Shown: positions 1 through 12,430 of the stretch, piece after piece
How the letters are laid out: every line of letters starts with the position of its first letter
Numbering within the stretch: position 1 is the stretch's first letter
Origin: Orthonyx spaldingii
Taxonomy: Eukaryota > Chordata > Aves > Passeriformes > Orthonychidae
Reading direction: 5' to 3'
Assembly: GCA_013397795.1 (NCBI GenBank)
Contig: VZTJ01001194.1
Location: forward strand, 106,450-170,449
DNA: 64,000 nucleotides
Position numbers and translations under genes: made by a program
The notes under the pieces: generated by a model
Databases searched by the model: none
Told to the model about the DNA's origin: nothing
What the model saw: the letters and a program-made list of their open reading frames with translations, nothing else

Positions 1-27
1 CACGCGCACGCATGCACGCACACGCAT
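1..27. repeat. CA/CG alternating simple repeat
   Basis: The window opens with strictly alternating pyrimidine/purine bases (CACGCGCACGCATGCACGCA and on). It is probably the end of a longer CA/CG repeat outside the window. Confidence 0.8.
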
Positions 28-277
28 TTTGTGGCTAAATGGGCAAGATAGGCTCCTGAAGACTTAAACAAGTTTGAAAAAATAGAGGAGATAAATAAGA
101 AAATCGTGGAGTGTTTCTGTGTTGAAGGGAAGCTGCCTTACTTGTGAATGGAAGCTGAGGTGCGGAGGGCAGAATGTATTTTATAATTGTTTTGGCTAAC
201 GAAGGAGCAGCACTGCCTGAGGAAATGAGTTGTTTTACTCCCAAGTCCATGCAGTAAGTTATAACCAAGCTCAAGTA

Positions 278-510
278 TCACAGAATCACAGAATGGTCTG
301 CGTTTGAAGGGACCTTACGGATAGTTTCTTTCCAAGCCCCCTGCCAAGGGCAGTGATGTCACCCACAGGTTGTTCCAAGCCCCATCCAGGCTGACATGGA
401 ACTATCCCAGGCATGGGGCAGCCACAAGTTCTCTGGGCAACCTGTGACAGAGCCTCACCGCTCTCACAGTGAAGAATTTCTTTCTCATATCCAATCTAAA
501 CCTACTCTGA
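278..510 (-). mobile_element. CR1 retroposon, 5'-truncated
   Basis: Antisense CR1: TCACAGAATCACAGAATGG, a diverged GGGACCTTA segment, then GGCATGGGGCAGCCACAAG, TCTCTGGGCAACCTGTGAC and CACAGTGAAGAATTTCTTT. The copy is 3'-complete and lacks any reverse-transcriptase frame. Confidence 0.92.
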
Positions 511-512
511 TC

Positions 513-1112
513 CCCAGAGTGCATCCCCACACACACACATATCCCCAGCTCTGCATCCGAGTCGGGACTGTGCTCTGAGATAATCATTATCTAAATACGA
601 AAAACAAACAAGGGAGTGAGCTTAAAAGACCTGAATTTTGACACAATGAACTCTGCTGTGGCCCCTGGCAGAAGTTTGGGTGAGTGCTCCTCACAGTGTG
701 GCTGTTGCACCAGTAGAGCTGAGGGAGCTGGACAAGCAGTGCCTTCCTAAGATTAATTGTTAGGTCTCATCTTGAGTCCAGAAGGAAGCAGAAGGAGAGA
801 AGGTAGTGGCAGAGAAACTACAGCCCCATCCAGCTCACCCAGAAGCCCACAGCAAACTCAGCAGAAGAAAACAAGCCCCTGAAGAGGGGTCTGAGTCCCA
901 TTGCCACACTCAGCTCTTTGGGGTGCAAGTGGGTGCAGTTTGTCCAGTCTGTAGAGCACCTTAGCACACCAAGGGTCAGCATCCTGGGAGCTCCACAGGT
1001 GCAGAAAATGGCAATAACTCATGTCAAGCTCTTCTGCTGACATCAACCAGCTGAGTCTGCAACTGTGCAACTCCAGATGAACCAGTGGAAATGCCCAAAA
1101 TTATCTGGAGTT
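513..1112. other. Unique intergenic sequence, nothing recognised
   Basis: No repeat family, gene or clear motif was recognised between the first two CR1 fragments. Open frames here are short and overlap on both strands. Confidence 0.6.
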
Positions 1113-1290
1113 CTTCCACCTTCCAGTAGACCAGGTTGCTCTGAGCCCCATCCAGCCTGGCCTTGAACACTTTCAGGGATGGGGCATCCACAGCGTCTCT
1201 GGGCACCCTGTACCAGTGTTTGACCACCCTCATTGTAAGAACTTCTTCCTTATATTCAATCTACTTGACCCTCCTTTAGTTTAAAACCAC
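1113..1290 (-). mobile_element. CR1 retroposon fragment without its 3' end
   Basis: Antisense CR1 body: CTTCCACCTTCCAGTAGACC, then GCTCTGAGCCCCATCCAGCC, GGGATGGGGCATCCACAGC and TCTCTGGGCACCCTGTACC. The usual CACAGAAT 3' end is missing or too diverged to see. Confidence 0.85.
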
Positions 1291-4200
1291 CACTGCTAAA
1301 ATTTTGTCCCCATCTTATGCCCCACAGTATTAAAAAAAGAGATATGCCTGTGCATAAGGAAATGCAGCAGTGCAATTTCTCCTCCAAAAAGCTGCACAAA
1401 AGACTGGAAAAACACCTTGATGCCCCAACTGATAGAAAATGGAAAGGTAGTTGTGTGATTTATAATATGAAGCTCAAAGAACAGCATCACTTGGAGACTG
1501 CAGCAGGCCAGGGTAAGGCTGGTGGGTACAGAACTTCATCCCAGCAAGACAAACCCACTTGGATTTTGCTCAAGCTCAGCTGTTTCCACCCTCTGCTCTC
1601 CTAGAGAGGGAATGGATGAAGGGAAAAGCCATCATATACCCAGTGGGGTATTTCCAGGGATGGTAAAACACATTCCCCACTTGTACCTAGAGCACCCAAG
1701 TATCCATTCCTGCCGAAATACCCCTTCCCTTTGTGAGCATTCCCAGGCAACTGCTGGATGTGCTGCCCCATTGTTGCCTGTGAAAAGGGACAGATTTGGG
1801 CCACAGCTCACCTGGTCTTCAACTTTGCTCTCTCCAAGTGACCAACCATTCCCCTGCTGACTTCATCCATGCAGTCCAGCTTGCCATGAGCCATGGCTGT
1901 TCTGAGCCATGGAAAGCTGGTGAAAGAATTGCCAATGGATATATCTCAGTTGATAATTACACCCAGATTTTGGAGGGTTTTTGTGGTTGGCATGGCAGAG
2001 CCAGTGGCAACTGGTGTGGGTTTCCTTTGGGGTCATCTTACAGAACCATGATAATAGTGGAATAAAGCTTTGCTAGTAACAGCTGGATAATGCTGAGTTT
2101 ATGCTCTGAAATATGTTTAACAATTTCTCTTCCATACTAATGCTTTTGCCAGTCCTTTGCATTGTTTTGTGTATCAAATAACAAGCTGTGTGTTTTGTTT
2201 CCTTTTTTTTAATGAACAATAAGACATGTGACTCTGAAGATGAAAAGGATTAATGTAAGCCCTAATATAACACAGAATATAACACAGTCTGTTCATGTTA
2301 AAGGATTGGGAAGGGCTGACATGAATGTACTGTTCAGCCACAGCCAAGCAAAAAAGATTTTTAGTTTTAAAGTTCTCTCTCTTAAGGGTTTGTTCCTTTG
2401 AAAACAATCACATTGTTTTCAATTTTTTCTCCCCTTTTTAAACAAAACAAAAACTTACTTTCAATCAGAAAATATAAATTATCCAAGAATTGCTTTCAAC
2501 TGATAAATATGAACTTCAGGGAGAGCTTCAGAAGCTGGGAGTGATCGGAAGATAATGTGCAGCAGTAGGAAAGGGGTTTATGTGAACCCCTCAAGAAATG
2601 CTAAAAGTAAAAACCTGAAATAGTAGAAGGTTTAGAGGAATGCAATGGGGGAAAAAAAGAAGATGTGAATAATTGTGTTGCAGGGGAAAGACATCTTGTT
2701 TTCTCCATAAACAATGTAGTGTTGGTTACCATACAATTTAAGAGACTGTCATTCAGAGAGTGCTGACAGATTTCATAGGGGTGATAAAGAAAATTCCCTG
2801 TGAGGGAGTTGGATCAATCACAGAATATGCGAGAATCCAAACTACTTAAAAAAAAAAAAAAAAGCTAAGCAGTAACTCCTAGTAATAAATAATTAAAATA
2901 ACACAGGGAAAGGTATTTCCACCCAATTTCTGGAGCATTTAAAATATAGTCTGCAGGGATATTAGTTAAAATTCACCTTCAATAACAACCAGTGTAAATC
3001 CTGCCGTGGCTTAGCCCTGGGTAGCCCGAGCACACAAGCTGCAAAGGGGACCTTGTCTCCTAAAAGCAGAATTTCTGCTAAGCAGGATATTAATTTTCAG
3101 GTATAGTTTTAGAGAAGTTTTCTCTCAGGAAAGCTAAAATTAAAGTGGACACCAGGGTCAACCCGGAATAGTTGGATCACGTCCTACCAAAAATAGGAAT
3201 CGTGAGGGATTCTCCTGTTGATATTTTAAACTTTTGTTCATGCAAGTTTTAATCAATTAAAATGCATTATCTACCCTCTTAACTTTCTCAGAGGGGATTA
3301 TCTGACATTTACTATTCACCAGTTTTGCTGGGAAGGTTAATAGTTCACGGGCTGAAGTTAGGGGTAAACAGAATTGATCATTCCTAATGCCCGGGCTGGA
3401 ACGGAGGGGCTTTGTGTTGACAGGCTGGGAGATGTAATGAGCCTCTAGTACATTCTTAAGGCTTGTTTCATTTGCTCTGTGAATGGGGAAAGTAAAATTA
3501 TAGTCTATAGGTGTTTTCCATGGTTCTTTCATAAGCAGGCCTCCTGACACCAATTAAAGAGATTATGTCATCAACTGAAAAGAAAGCTATAACCTTGTAT
3601 GTTAATGCCGTGATTACTTAAGACAGGGTCACTGGACCCAATAGAACAGGGAATGACCTTGGTGAAATTAACTTCGGAGCTCAATTCCTAATTAACTGTT
3701 TTCAATGAAAGAATGTGTGATTTCAGGCTATTGGTTAAAATATTCACTTTTTTCTGTACAAGGACTTTGCCACCAGAAGTTAGTCTCCAGCAGCATTAAA
3801 AAAAAAAATACCAAAAAACCAGGAATAAGATTAGGAGATGGCAAACAGCATGTCCAGAGCCTTATGAAAGCAGATATTGTCCCCTGGATATTTTGCCTGA
3901 AAAACCTTATTCTTTTGAGGCTTCTTTGCCCACAGTGCAAAAATTACAGTCCTCGGGAGGAAATGACACATTTGAACACACATCCAGGGCAGGAGAAATT
4001 TTAAAAAAAAGTATTAAAAGCACAATGCTACTAAAAAGTAGCCATGTATAAAATATAAGCCTGTATTTGTAAGTATTTTAAATTTACCATTTTTTAAATG
4101 GAATGCAGCATATATTACAGCATAAAAATTTGGCCAGGGAAGCTGTATTTTGTAGCATTAGAGGAATATGAAAAGAAGGCAGGGAAGTGTTTTTAAGCAG

Positions 4201-4719
4201 CTGTCTCTCAGGTAAGGGTAGCAGTGATGTTCCAGAAGGATGGCAGATTGCCAGGGCACCCTGGACTCTGAGCTCTACTGGAGATGCTCAGTCAGAGATG
4301 CCCTCTCAGTCCTAGGGAAGGCATTGGCAGGGCCTGTGCAGCCCCCTTGAACCCTTTTTTTTGGTACTGTACCCTCCTTGGATCTCTGACCAGCTATGCT
4401 GAAGTCACACTTGTACCTGCTTTGCTTTCCCAGGAAGAAATACACACCTGAAAACATTTTCAACACTAATATCCAGCTGATCTGGTGGTAAAGAAAATAA
4501 GTTTAACCTGTCAGTCTTTTTCTACTTTCTTACATAACATTTTTAGGTGTGGTCCAGACTGGGAGTGGAAGTCCTGAGGGTGTTGTTAATCCAACACTCC
4601 AGCAAACAGCAAATTCCCTTTCCAAATGGTTGCAAAGTTAATGGCAATTGCTTCAAGTGTGGAAAGAATTCAGACCTGAGCTACCCCCCTGAACAGGTTC
4701 CACTCCCATAAGGTTGGGT
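1291..4719. other. Unique AT-rich intergenic block
   Basis: No CR1 and no supported gene in 3.4 kb. It has a poly-A run at about 2,846-2,862 and many TAATT/AATTA-type motifs, for example near 2,890, 3,250 and 3,690. The interval 3,040-3,720 is a candidate for conserved non-coding DNA, but conservation cannot be judged from one sequence. Confidence 0.5.
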
Positions 4720-4778
4720 TTCACAGAATCATGGAATAGTTTGGGTTGGAAGGGACATTTAAAGGTCCAACCCCCATC
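4720..4778 (-). mobile_element. CR1 retroposon 3'-end fragment
   Basis: TCACAGAATCATGGAATAG then TTTGGGTTGGAAGGGACAT and TTAAAGGTCCAACCCCCATC match the antisense CR1 3' end. The element is cut off after about 60 bases. Confidence 0.88.
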
Positions 4779-4870
4779 CTCAGCTGTGGTTTACAGGGTT
4801 AAATGTTATGTCTGAGCAAGGTAGAGGTTTCTTCCTCTGAAGGCTGTGAGCAAGGCTAGCAGGGTGGCTC

Positions 4871-4936
4871 TCCAGGGTGTCACAGTGTTTGGGGTGTCAC
4901 ACTGTCCAGGGTGTCACAGTGTCTGGGGTGTCACGC
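4871..4936. repeat. Minisatellite, 34-bp unit in two copies (four half-units)
   Basis: The phrase GGGTGTCACA(G/C)TGT recurs four times, alternating between a TCCA and a TTGG/CTGG lead. This makes a 34-base unit, built of two similar halves, repeated twice. Confidence 0.85.
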
Positions 4937-7444
4937 TGTCCTCAACCCAGGACAAGCCATGAGCCTCTGGATCTGCTTCTGCTGCAGAACTGGGAGATGG
5001 AGCTCACTCCCCTCTGGCTACTGTGATGGGATGAACATCAAAACAGGTCAAGAAGGGGAAGCAGGAACCTTTCCCAGCTGCCCACACCCTGTTCTAAAGC
5101 AGTGATTAGACAAGGTGTCCCAGAGAAACCCGGAGGAGCTGGAGCTCAGAGACAGCAGAGGTACCTCTGTGCCATGGGCAAGACCCCAGAGGGAGCCTGC
5201 AGCAAAGCCAAGGATGAGCCAGCTTCCTGAAACTCCATCTCTGCTCACAATCCACATCTGTGCCAACCACAGAGCATCCCTGGTTGACCACTGGGCCAGC
5301 TGCTCCTCTCCTCACGTAGAGCAAAAATCCACCTGGGCTTGGACACAGACATTCACTGTTCATGGGAACACTCTGAAATATCAGAGCACAAAAAGGACTT
5401 TTCCCACGGTCCTCAGATCACCCAACAGCGTGCTCCAGTGGGGATCCAGCTCTAGGGGACAGCTAAAGGGACTGGCACTGGGAATTAAACCGGTGTGATC
5501 ACTGATACCTGCCTGGAGATAACGGCTTGCGGATGGGACGGCATCAATTAAACATAAAGGTCTGTGAACCTGTGACCTTGTATTGCAGGCACAAACCACT
5601 CAATTCCCATCAAATCCAACCAAATGTGGGCAGCTGCTTTCTCTAAGAACCAAGAAAACAAAACCTCGTATGACTTCCTGGCTTTATTTTCATTCCAGGG
5701 TATGGATGTAACCAAATAAACCCCAGGGTTGGATATCACCACCCTCCCAGAGCACACTTTGGATAACCACCTTTCACACCCCAGCCCCTGGAAAGTAAAT
5801 AAAAAAAAAATAAAGGAGCAGTTGGTAAATTTGCTGAAAGGTGCAATTAAAAGCAAATAGGGACATTCTGCCTGCTGAAGGCAGCGTATTCTTTACTGCT
5901 TGTTTGTGGGGAAGGGAAAAGAAAAAGAAAGGAAAAGATTTCTCCCTTCCCTGCAGACCACCCACGGAATTTTTTTGTCCCCTAATTCTGACACCAGAAA
6001 AAAAAGAGATACATGCTGCTCACAGCTCCCATGCACATTCCTTCCCATACAGTAAGGCTTTGGGAAGTTAATTGCATTAATGTGTTCCCTGGGTAAAAAC
6101 AGGTGTTTTAACACCTGCATTTTCTAAAGCTGAATTTCACTAAGAATCTGCATTATCAGGGGTTGGACCATGTGGTTTATAGAGAAGTGATATTTAAGGG
6201 ACTTGGGGCTGCACAGAACCACTAAATTGGGAAGGTTCATATCTTGTGCTGTAAAATCCTGCAAATTACTGATGACCAGAGCTAAGCCTGGACAATGCCG
6301 AGCTGTCTGCAGGAATTCAGCATGGGAGTGATTTCCAGGGAGTGGCACTGGAGTCCCAGTGTGTGGTTCCCCCTTTGGCCCATGCTGTAGCCCCTGCCTG
6401 GACCTGAGGAGGATGTTCAGCACTTTACAGGATGCAGCTCCTCAGATAAAGCCCCTGAGCCCACGGGACCGAAGCCAGCAGGCTCCGTGCCACCCTCTCC
6501 ATTGAAGAGCCAGGCCAGAGTGGATGGGATGAGGCAGCTTTTAGGAGATAAATATTATAGTTGTAAAGAACATGACAGCAACAACACTACGGCTGGAAAG
6601 CCTCCCGGCACCGAGCATTTTCTGGGAACAGGGAGCAGCTTACAGGCTACAAGGGCTGAAGTGGAAGATCTGCTTGCTCACATGAGTAAGGGCTACTAGC
6701 AGTAGGAAGGATTGCAAGATTAAGCTCTTAAGGAATGAAGTGCTAATGGCTCTGACGCTGAAGTGGGTCTGCAGTTGCTCCCACAGCTGAGGAGATGGCC
6801 TGTGACATAACACGCTCAGCCATGCAAGCTTCATGTGTGCATGTCCATGTCATGACACCAGCAACCTGCTAAGTGCACAGAGTCCCTCCCACCAGAGACT
6901 CGGGGGTTACCTCCTTGTAAAAAGCATGTTAAAAATCCCGAGAATATCCACTGCCTTGTGCCAACACTCATCTGTACATTGGATCCTATCAGGGGGATGC
7001 ACCTGGGGGGAGATGCCCTTCCCTGAGCCCTCCCCACCACCTCTCCGTGGTTTTCTGTGCACTAAAGGGTCAGAGCCACAGAAAAGGGTTTGGGAAGCTC
7101 AGTTAAATGCGGGAAGATGATTCCTGCAGTGGAGACAGCAGGAAGTGGCAGAGCCTTCACCTTGCAGGGACAAGTTCTGGTGCTGAGGGTGTGGAGAATA
7201 GAGACCATAATGAGGAAAACCACTCAGAAGAGCTGTGATAATTAAGACAACCTAGCTCATTCAAATACAAGTGGAATTGGGGCTTTCCTCATGGTTGAGA
7301 ATATTCAGAAAGCATTGAAAATCTGTGTTGCTACAAATGTTTTGTAAGTATGCTTTCAGTTATGTGTCCTTTTAAGTATCATGGCCATGTTTCATGCAGT
7401 GCTTAAAATTTATAGTTAATACCTAATTCTAATACATATTGCAG

Positions 7445-7489
<45 letters not shown>

Positions 7490-8012
7490 TACTACTATTA
7501 TCCCTGCTCACATCCAGCCTGATTATATTCTCAGGGTCTGTAAGTAAAGTGCAGTATGATTAAATTCCAGCTCACTACAGTTTTTAGCCCAACCAAAGTT
7601 TTTGCTGATAATTCAGCAAAAGTCAGCTGCCAGCAAACACAGAGGGAAATGCTTTTTATTCCCCACTGGGTGCACTGAGTTGCCTGTCTGGAATGCAGCA
7701 CTTCCATGGGATGTCTCTTATCCTGGACACACAGGGTGAAAATCCACCACAAGGGAAATAGTTTAAGTGTTGGTATCAATCAAAACATCTAGTTCAAATG
7801 CTTTATAGCACACAAAAGCAGTGGAAGGCTTTAAATATCTCCTCCAGAAAGCAGATTTGCCTTGTAATGATTGTGGAATAAAAATTTCCAAGGGGAAATG
7901 AGAGATGAGCAGCAGAAATGACTGACATCCGTTTCCTTCCTTCTGTTGTGGGCTATTTTCAGAGATGGACGACAATGTCTTTCCTTGCTTCCTCTGAAGT
8001 CCAGTCTAGTAA
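4937..8012. other. Unique intergenic block
   Basis: No gene was recognised. The block contains the ATT microsatellite at 7,446-7,500. The remaining open frames are at most about 127 codons and have no recognisable domain. Confidence 0.55.
7446..7500. repeat. (ATT)14 microsatellite with ACT-variant end
   Basis: Fourteen uninterrupted ATT units are followed by three ACT units, ATT and A. Length is likely polymorphic. Confidence 0.97.
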
Positions 8013-8670
8013 ACACAGAATCACAGAACTGTAGAATCGTTTTGGTTGGTAAAGACTTGTAAGATCAATGAACCCAGCATCAACCTGGCATTGCCAAGGC
8101 CACCACCAACCCATGTCCCCAAGTGCCACATCCACACAGGTTTTAAATCCCTCCAGCGATGGTGACTCCACCACTGCCCTGGGCAGCCTGTGCAAGTGTT
8201 GGACAAACCCTTTTATGAAAAAAATTATTCCTAATATCCAAAGTAAAACTACCCTGGCACAACTTGAGGCTGTTTTCTCGTCCTGTTGTTTGTTCCCTGG
8301 GAGCAGAGCCTGACCCCCACCTGGCTGCTCCCTCCCGTCAGGGAATTGTAGAGTGAGAAGGTCCCCATGAGTCTCCTTTTCTGCAGGCTGAGCTCCCCCA
8401 CATCCCTCAGCTGCTCCAGGTGCTCCAGACCCTTCCTCAGCTCCCTTCCCTTCTCTGGACACATTCCAGCCCCTCAATGCTCTTCCTGTACTGAGGGGCC
8501 CAAAACTGAACACAGGATCTGAGGTGCAGCCTCAGCAGTTCCCAGCACAGGGAACGGTCACTGCCCTGGTCCTGCTGTCACTCTATTGCTGACACAGGCC
8601 AGGTGCCAGTGACCTTCTTGCCCCCCCGGGCACGCCTGGGCTCACGTTCGGCCACTGCTGACCAGCACCT
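8013..8670 (-). mobile_element. CR1 retroposon, about 660 bases, 5'-truncated
   Basis: Antisense CR1 of a subfamily different from the shortest copies: CACAGAATCACAGAACTG, GGTGACTCCACCACTGCCC, GGGCAGCCTGTGCAAGTG, TCCTTTTCTGCAGGCTGAGC, CTGGACACATTCCAGCCCC and GACCAGCACCT at its far end. It is similar to the plus-strand copies at 16.4 and 25.1 kb. It has no coding capacity. Confidence 0.92.
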
Positions 8671-9383
8671 CAGTTTGACAGAGGGATTCTGTGTCTCCCT
8701 GAGCTGGGAGCCTGGTCCCAGAGAGCCTCAAAGCCACCCGCTGTCCTGCCCTGGGACCAGCATCCCCACGGCTCGGGGCTGGCGTGCGGGGAGCACACGG
8801 GGCTGGGTCAGGCTGGAGCGCCGGGGGCGAACTTCTCTGCGGTGTTCGAGCACAAAACCCGAGGCTTTCCTACCCCGCACGCTTCCATCCAGCCTTACAG
8901 ACGCTTTCACGCTGCGGTTGTTCCAGGTGTTCCTGCTGCCGTCCCCTGGGAAGCGGAGCCAGGCTCAGACAAGGCATCTCCTGCCACCTTTTGTCACCGC
9001 GCTCCGGCGCTGCCCTGGCAGGGACTGCTCCTCTCACCTCGCCGTGCTCTTTTCACCAGCCGGGATGTTTTTTCCTGACAAAAGGAGCTGGAGCCCTCTT
9101 GTGTTGAGTTCTGCAGCTTGCAACGATCCCTTCGGAAATCCCTTCGGATGAAGCCACCCCAGCTTCACCGGGATGCTGCAGGCGAGCTGCTATTAATAGG
9201 ATCCCATCTGCACTGCTCGTCTTTGCTTCTGTAGCAGCATTGCACATAATAATGGGAGGAAATGGATTTCATTTTCATAGCATCTTCAAAGCCACGTATT
9301 TAATTATAAAAACACATAAATAAAAATCTTATTATTTAAACCCATCCTACTCCAATCTCAGCTACTGAAAAATGTGACTTTTT
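8671..9383. other. GC- and CpG-rich unique patch with no gene
   Basis: About 8,650-9,200 is dense in CpG compared with its surroundings. The part from 9,240 to 9,380 returns to AT-rich DNA. A 182-codon plus-strand frame (8,603-9,151) begins inside CR1 sequence and has no recognisable domain, so I do not call it a gene. Confidence 0.5.
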
Positions 9384-9852
9384 CATAGAGAATCACACGT
9401 TGGTTTGGGTTGGGAGGGACATTAAACATCATCTAATTCCAAACACTCTGCCATGGGCAGGGACACCTTCCACTATCCCAGGTTGCTCCAAGACCTGTCC
9501 AACCTGGCCTGAAACACTCCCAGGGATGGGGCAGCCACAGCTTCTCTGGGCAACCTGTGCCAGGCCTCACCACCCTCACAGGGGAGAATTTCTCCCTAAA
9601 ATATAATTTATCTCTGCCTTCTATCAGTTTGAAGCCATTCACCCTTTGTTTTGTCACTCCATCCCTTGTCCATAGTCCCTCCCCTTCTCTCTTGGACCCC
9701 TTCAGGCACTGGCAGGGGCTCTAAGATCTCCCCAGAACCTTCTCTTCTCCAGGCTGAACATCCCCAGCTCTCTCAGCCTGTCTCCATAGCAGAGAGGCTT
9801 CAGCCCTCTGTGCATCTTCAGGGCCTCCTCTGGATTTGCTCTAACAGGTCCA
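9384..9852 (-). mobile_element. CR1 retroposon, about 470 bases
   Basis: Antisense CR1 with TTGGTTTGGGTTGGGAGGGA, GGGCAGGGACACCTTCCAC, GGGATGGGGCAGCCACAGC, TTCTCTTCTCCAGGCTGAAC, CTCTCTCAGCCTGTCTCCAT and CTCTAACAGGTCCA at the truncated 5' side. It is the longest copy of this subfamily in the window. Confidence 0.95.
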
Positions 9853-12349
9853 CTTTTTTAACCCCTGGTGTTTCATTAATAGGATGCAGTATGTGCCAGC
9901 TGGGGAGGAAGCGTGTGTTAGAAAGTTGACTATAGGATTGGCAATTTCTCTCAAATTTCAAAGCTGCATGGAATAGATCAATCTGTTCACACCTGCTATA
10001 GAGCTGTGCAAAATGAGTGATTTCCACTGATTTCCACTCAGAGTGAGTTTCTCTAAAACTGATCTTCCAGTTTGTGGCTATGGTAGAACAGCACACACAC
10101 TTTGGAAGAGGCAGTTGAGAATTTATGAGATTATTTGAAACTGATGCAAATTTGGTGTTACTTTTCATTATTTTTATGCATAAATAATGCTTTTCTGCCT
10201 CATTTAGTAATAGCAGCTTGACAGTGAAAGCTGATATTGAAACCAGTTCAAATGCAAGCATCAGGATTTTATTTTGAGAAGCTATTACTTAAGCAACCAC
10301 AATCATGGCATTTGTTCAAAGCTGGGGAAAATCTGGGATGATTTTTGCTTTAGGTTTGGAGATACTTATATTTGTTATAATATCCTTCTGATGAAAGGTT
10401 CTCTGCAGCAGTTGGAGCATTCCAAGCTGATAGGACAACACAGGGGTGTGTTTTTTTTATGACCCCCTTCCCAAAATTCAGGCCTTTTAAGATGCTTTGA
10501 GTTGTTTTCCTGGGGGAAAAAAATATTGATAAAAAAGAGTTGATAAAATCTGTCTATGTTTGAAGATGCAGATATTTTCTGTACAGGTGAAGGTAATGTT
10601 TGAACTTTCTCCATTTTGCTTCCTGGTTCTCACCCCATGTCAAAGCTCTCGATTTTAATCTGCCATAAAAACGTCTTTGGCAAGTGATGCATTTCCTCTG
10701 CTTGTGGTTAAACACAACACCTACAGGCAAAATGATCTTTTATGGTTCAGGGCTGCCGTGGCAACAGCTGGAAGAGGTGACTGGTTGGTATTTCAGCTTT
10801 TTCTGGGCTGCAGACCCATCAGGGCCTGCTCAGCAGTGAGCAGTGGCTGAGTCCCACCCCGGCACAGCTGAAATGGAAATAATTGATGCCGATGGTACCT
10901 TTCAGTGAGAGAGAGTCCTTAATACCTCCTGCCAACAGCAGCCAAGTGTCTGAGCCAAAGCAAGGGGGGAAGGCCCTGACAGAAGGCATTATGGTAATGT
11001 ACTCTAATGGGACTTGCTGATTTGAATAAAGCAGCATGTTAAACACTCCACGGCCTCTTTGCTGTGTGCAATGACCCTATTTACAACTCTGTATTGAAGA
11101 TATTTGCACTCATTACAATTTGAGACAAGCCAACACGCCCACATTACAGTATTTTTCCATTTACTTTATTCTTAAAAATTTAAAAAGAAAATAGAAACTT
11201 TGTCCCTTGGTGGAAACCTGGCAGCTCAGAACCAGCTTTGCAGCAGCATTCCCATCGTTTACCTCTTGGATGCATCTTTTGCAGTGAAATGCTTGTCCCA
11301 AGCCCAAGGTCAGCACAAAGTCACCTGTCGCTTGTAGACAGCCCTCCTGATCTCAGGAAACAGCTAACACTTGGGTTTGTGGTTGTGAGAACAATAAACA
11401 TGCTTTATTACCCATTCATAATGAAAAAAAAGCAAATATTAATAACTGTACATACTAATAGCTGCAGAGCACTATAACCTATGTTATACACAGGCCCTGG
11501 TGAGCACTTGTGTTCCAGCTGAGTCAGAACAACAGCCAGAGATGGATGTGATGATAATGTACATATTAAATGATTTGGATGTGATGATAAAGTACACATT
11601 AAATGATTTGGATGTGATGATAACATACACATTAAATGATTACACTCTGCTGCTCCCTGACCTCTGCAGGGCTTTGTTCTTCAAACACTGTTTGCAATCC
11701 AGCCTCTCCTTTCACGTCCAGATGAGAGCATCCATTCTTCCTTCTGCTGCTGCACAACCCCAGACCCCAAATACTTCCCTCCACCACCTTCACCTTCTTA
11801 AATCATGGTTGACTTCATCACCCGTGGGCCAGGTGCTGTAGTTGCCTGTCCTGTGGGAAGCTGATGGAGCTACTCCTGCTCAGCCCCTGCACTGCTGGTC
11901 TTGGACCACAGGAGAATTAGGGCCTGATTGTCGTCCCATCCCCTCCATCCACTGAGATTGCAGCCTGCATTAATAAAAAGTCAGGGTTTCTTTAAGCTGC
12001 AAATGTCATTTGTAGTTTTAATTAAATCCTGTGTTTAACTTGAAATGGGAAACCTTTTTGTCTTCGAAGTTCCTTGATGCAATTTCCCTAAAAATTAAGG
12101 AAACTTAAAATGAAAAATTCTCAGAGAAATCAAAATGTTTAATATTGCCAGTGGCAAAATGGCTTTTACGAACAGCTTGGTGGCATCAGTATGATTCACA
12201 GCTTTCTGAAATAGTTGGACCAATGATTATTTGTTTACTTATTAGATATTCATCTTGGCCAAGCCATTTTGAAGCTAAATCTTTCTCCCTCTTTTACCTG
12301 GGGACCCAGCTGAGCTCTGGTGCTGTGTATCTCTGTGTGTCACACAAGG
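9853..12349. other. Unique intergenic block
   Basis: No gene was recognised. It contains the 33-bp minisatellite at 11,544-11,641. A 147-codon minus frame at 9,818-10,261 starts outside and ends inside CR1 sequence and shows no domain. Confidence 0.55.
11544..11641. repeat. 33-bp minisatellite, three copies
   Basis: Three adjacent copies of a unit beginning GGATGTGATGATAA and ending ACATTAAATGATT, at 11,544, 11,577 and 11,610. Copies differ at a few bases. The period is divisible by three, so the frame stays open across it, but no gene is implied. Confidence 0.93.
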
Positions 12350-12429
12350 ATAGAATGGTGTGGGTTGGAAGGGACTTTAAAGATCATTTCATTCCAGCCC
12401 CTGCCACAGGCAAGGACACCTTCCACTAG
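12350..12429 (-). mobile_element. CR1 3' fragment, left arm of a head-to-head pair
   Basis: TAGAATGGTGTGGGTTGGAA then GGGACTTTAAAGATCATTTC and GGCAAGGACACCTTCCACTA is the antisense CR1 3' end. It abuts an oppositely oriented copy at 12,431. Confidence 0.9.
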
Positions 12430-12430
12430 G

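Noticed and set aside
7959..8513. 184-codon minus-strand frame
   Set aside because: Nearly all of it is the sense strand of a CR1 copy that is non-coding in this part.
8603..9151. 182-codon plus-strand frame
   Set aside because: It starts inside a CR1 copy and continues through a CpG-rich patch where stops are rare. Overlapping frames are also open and no domain is visible.
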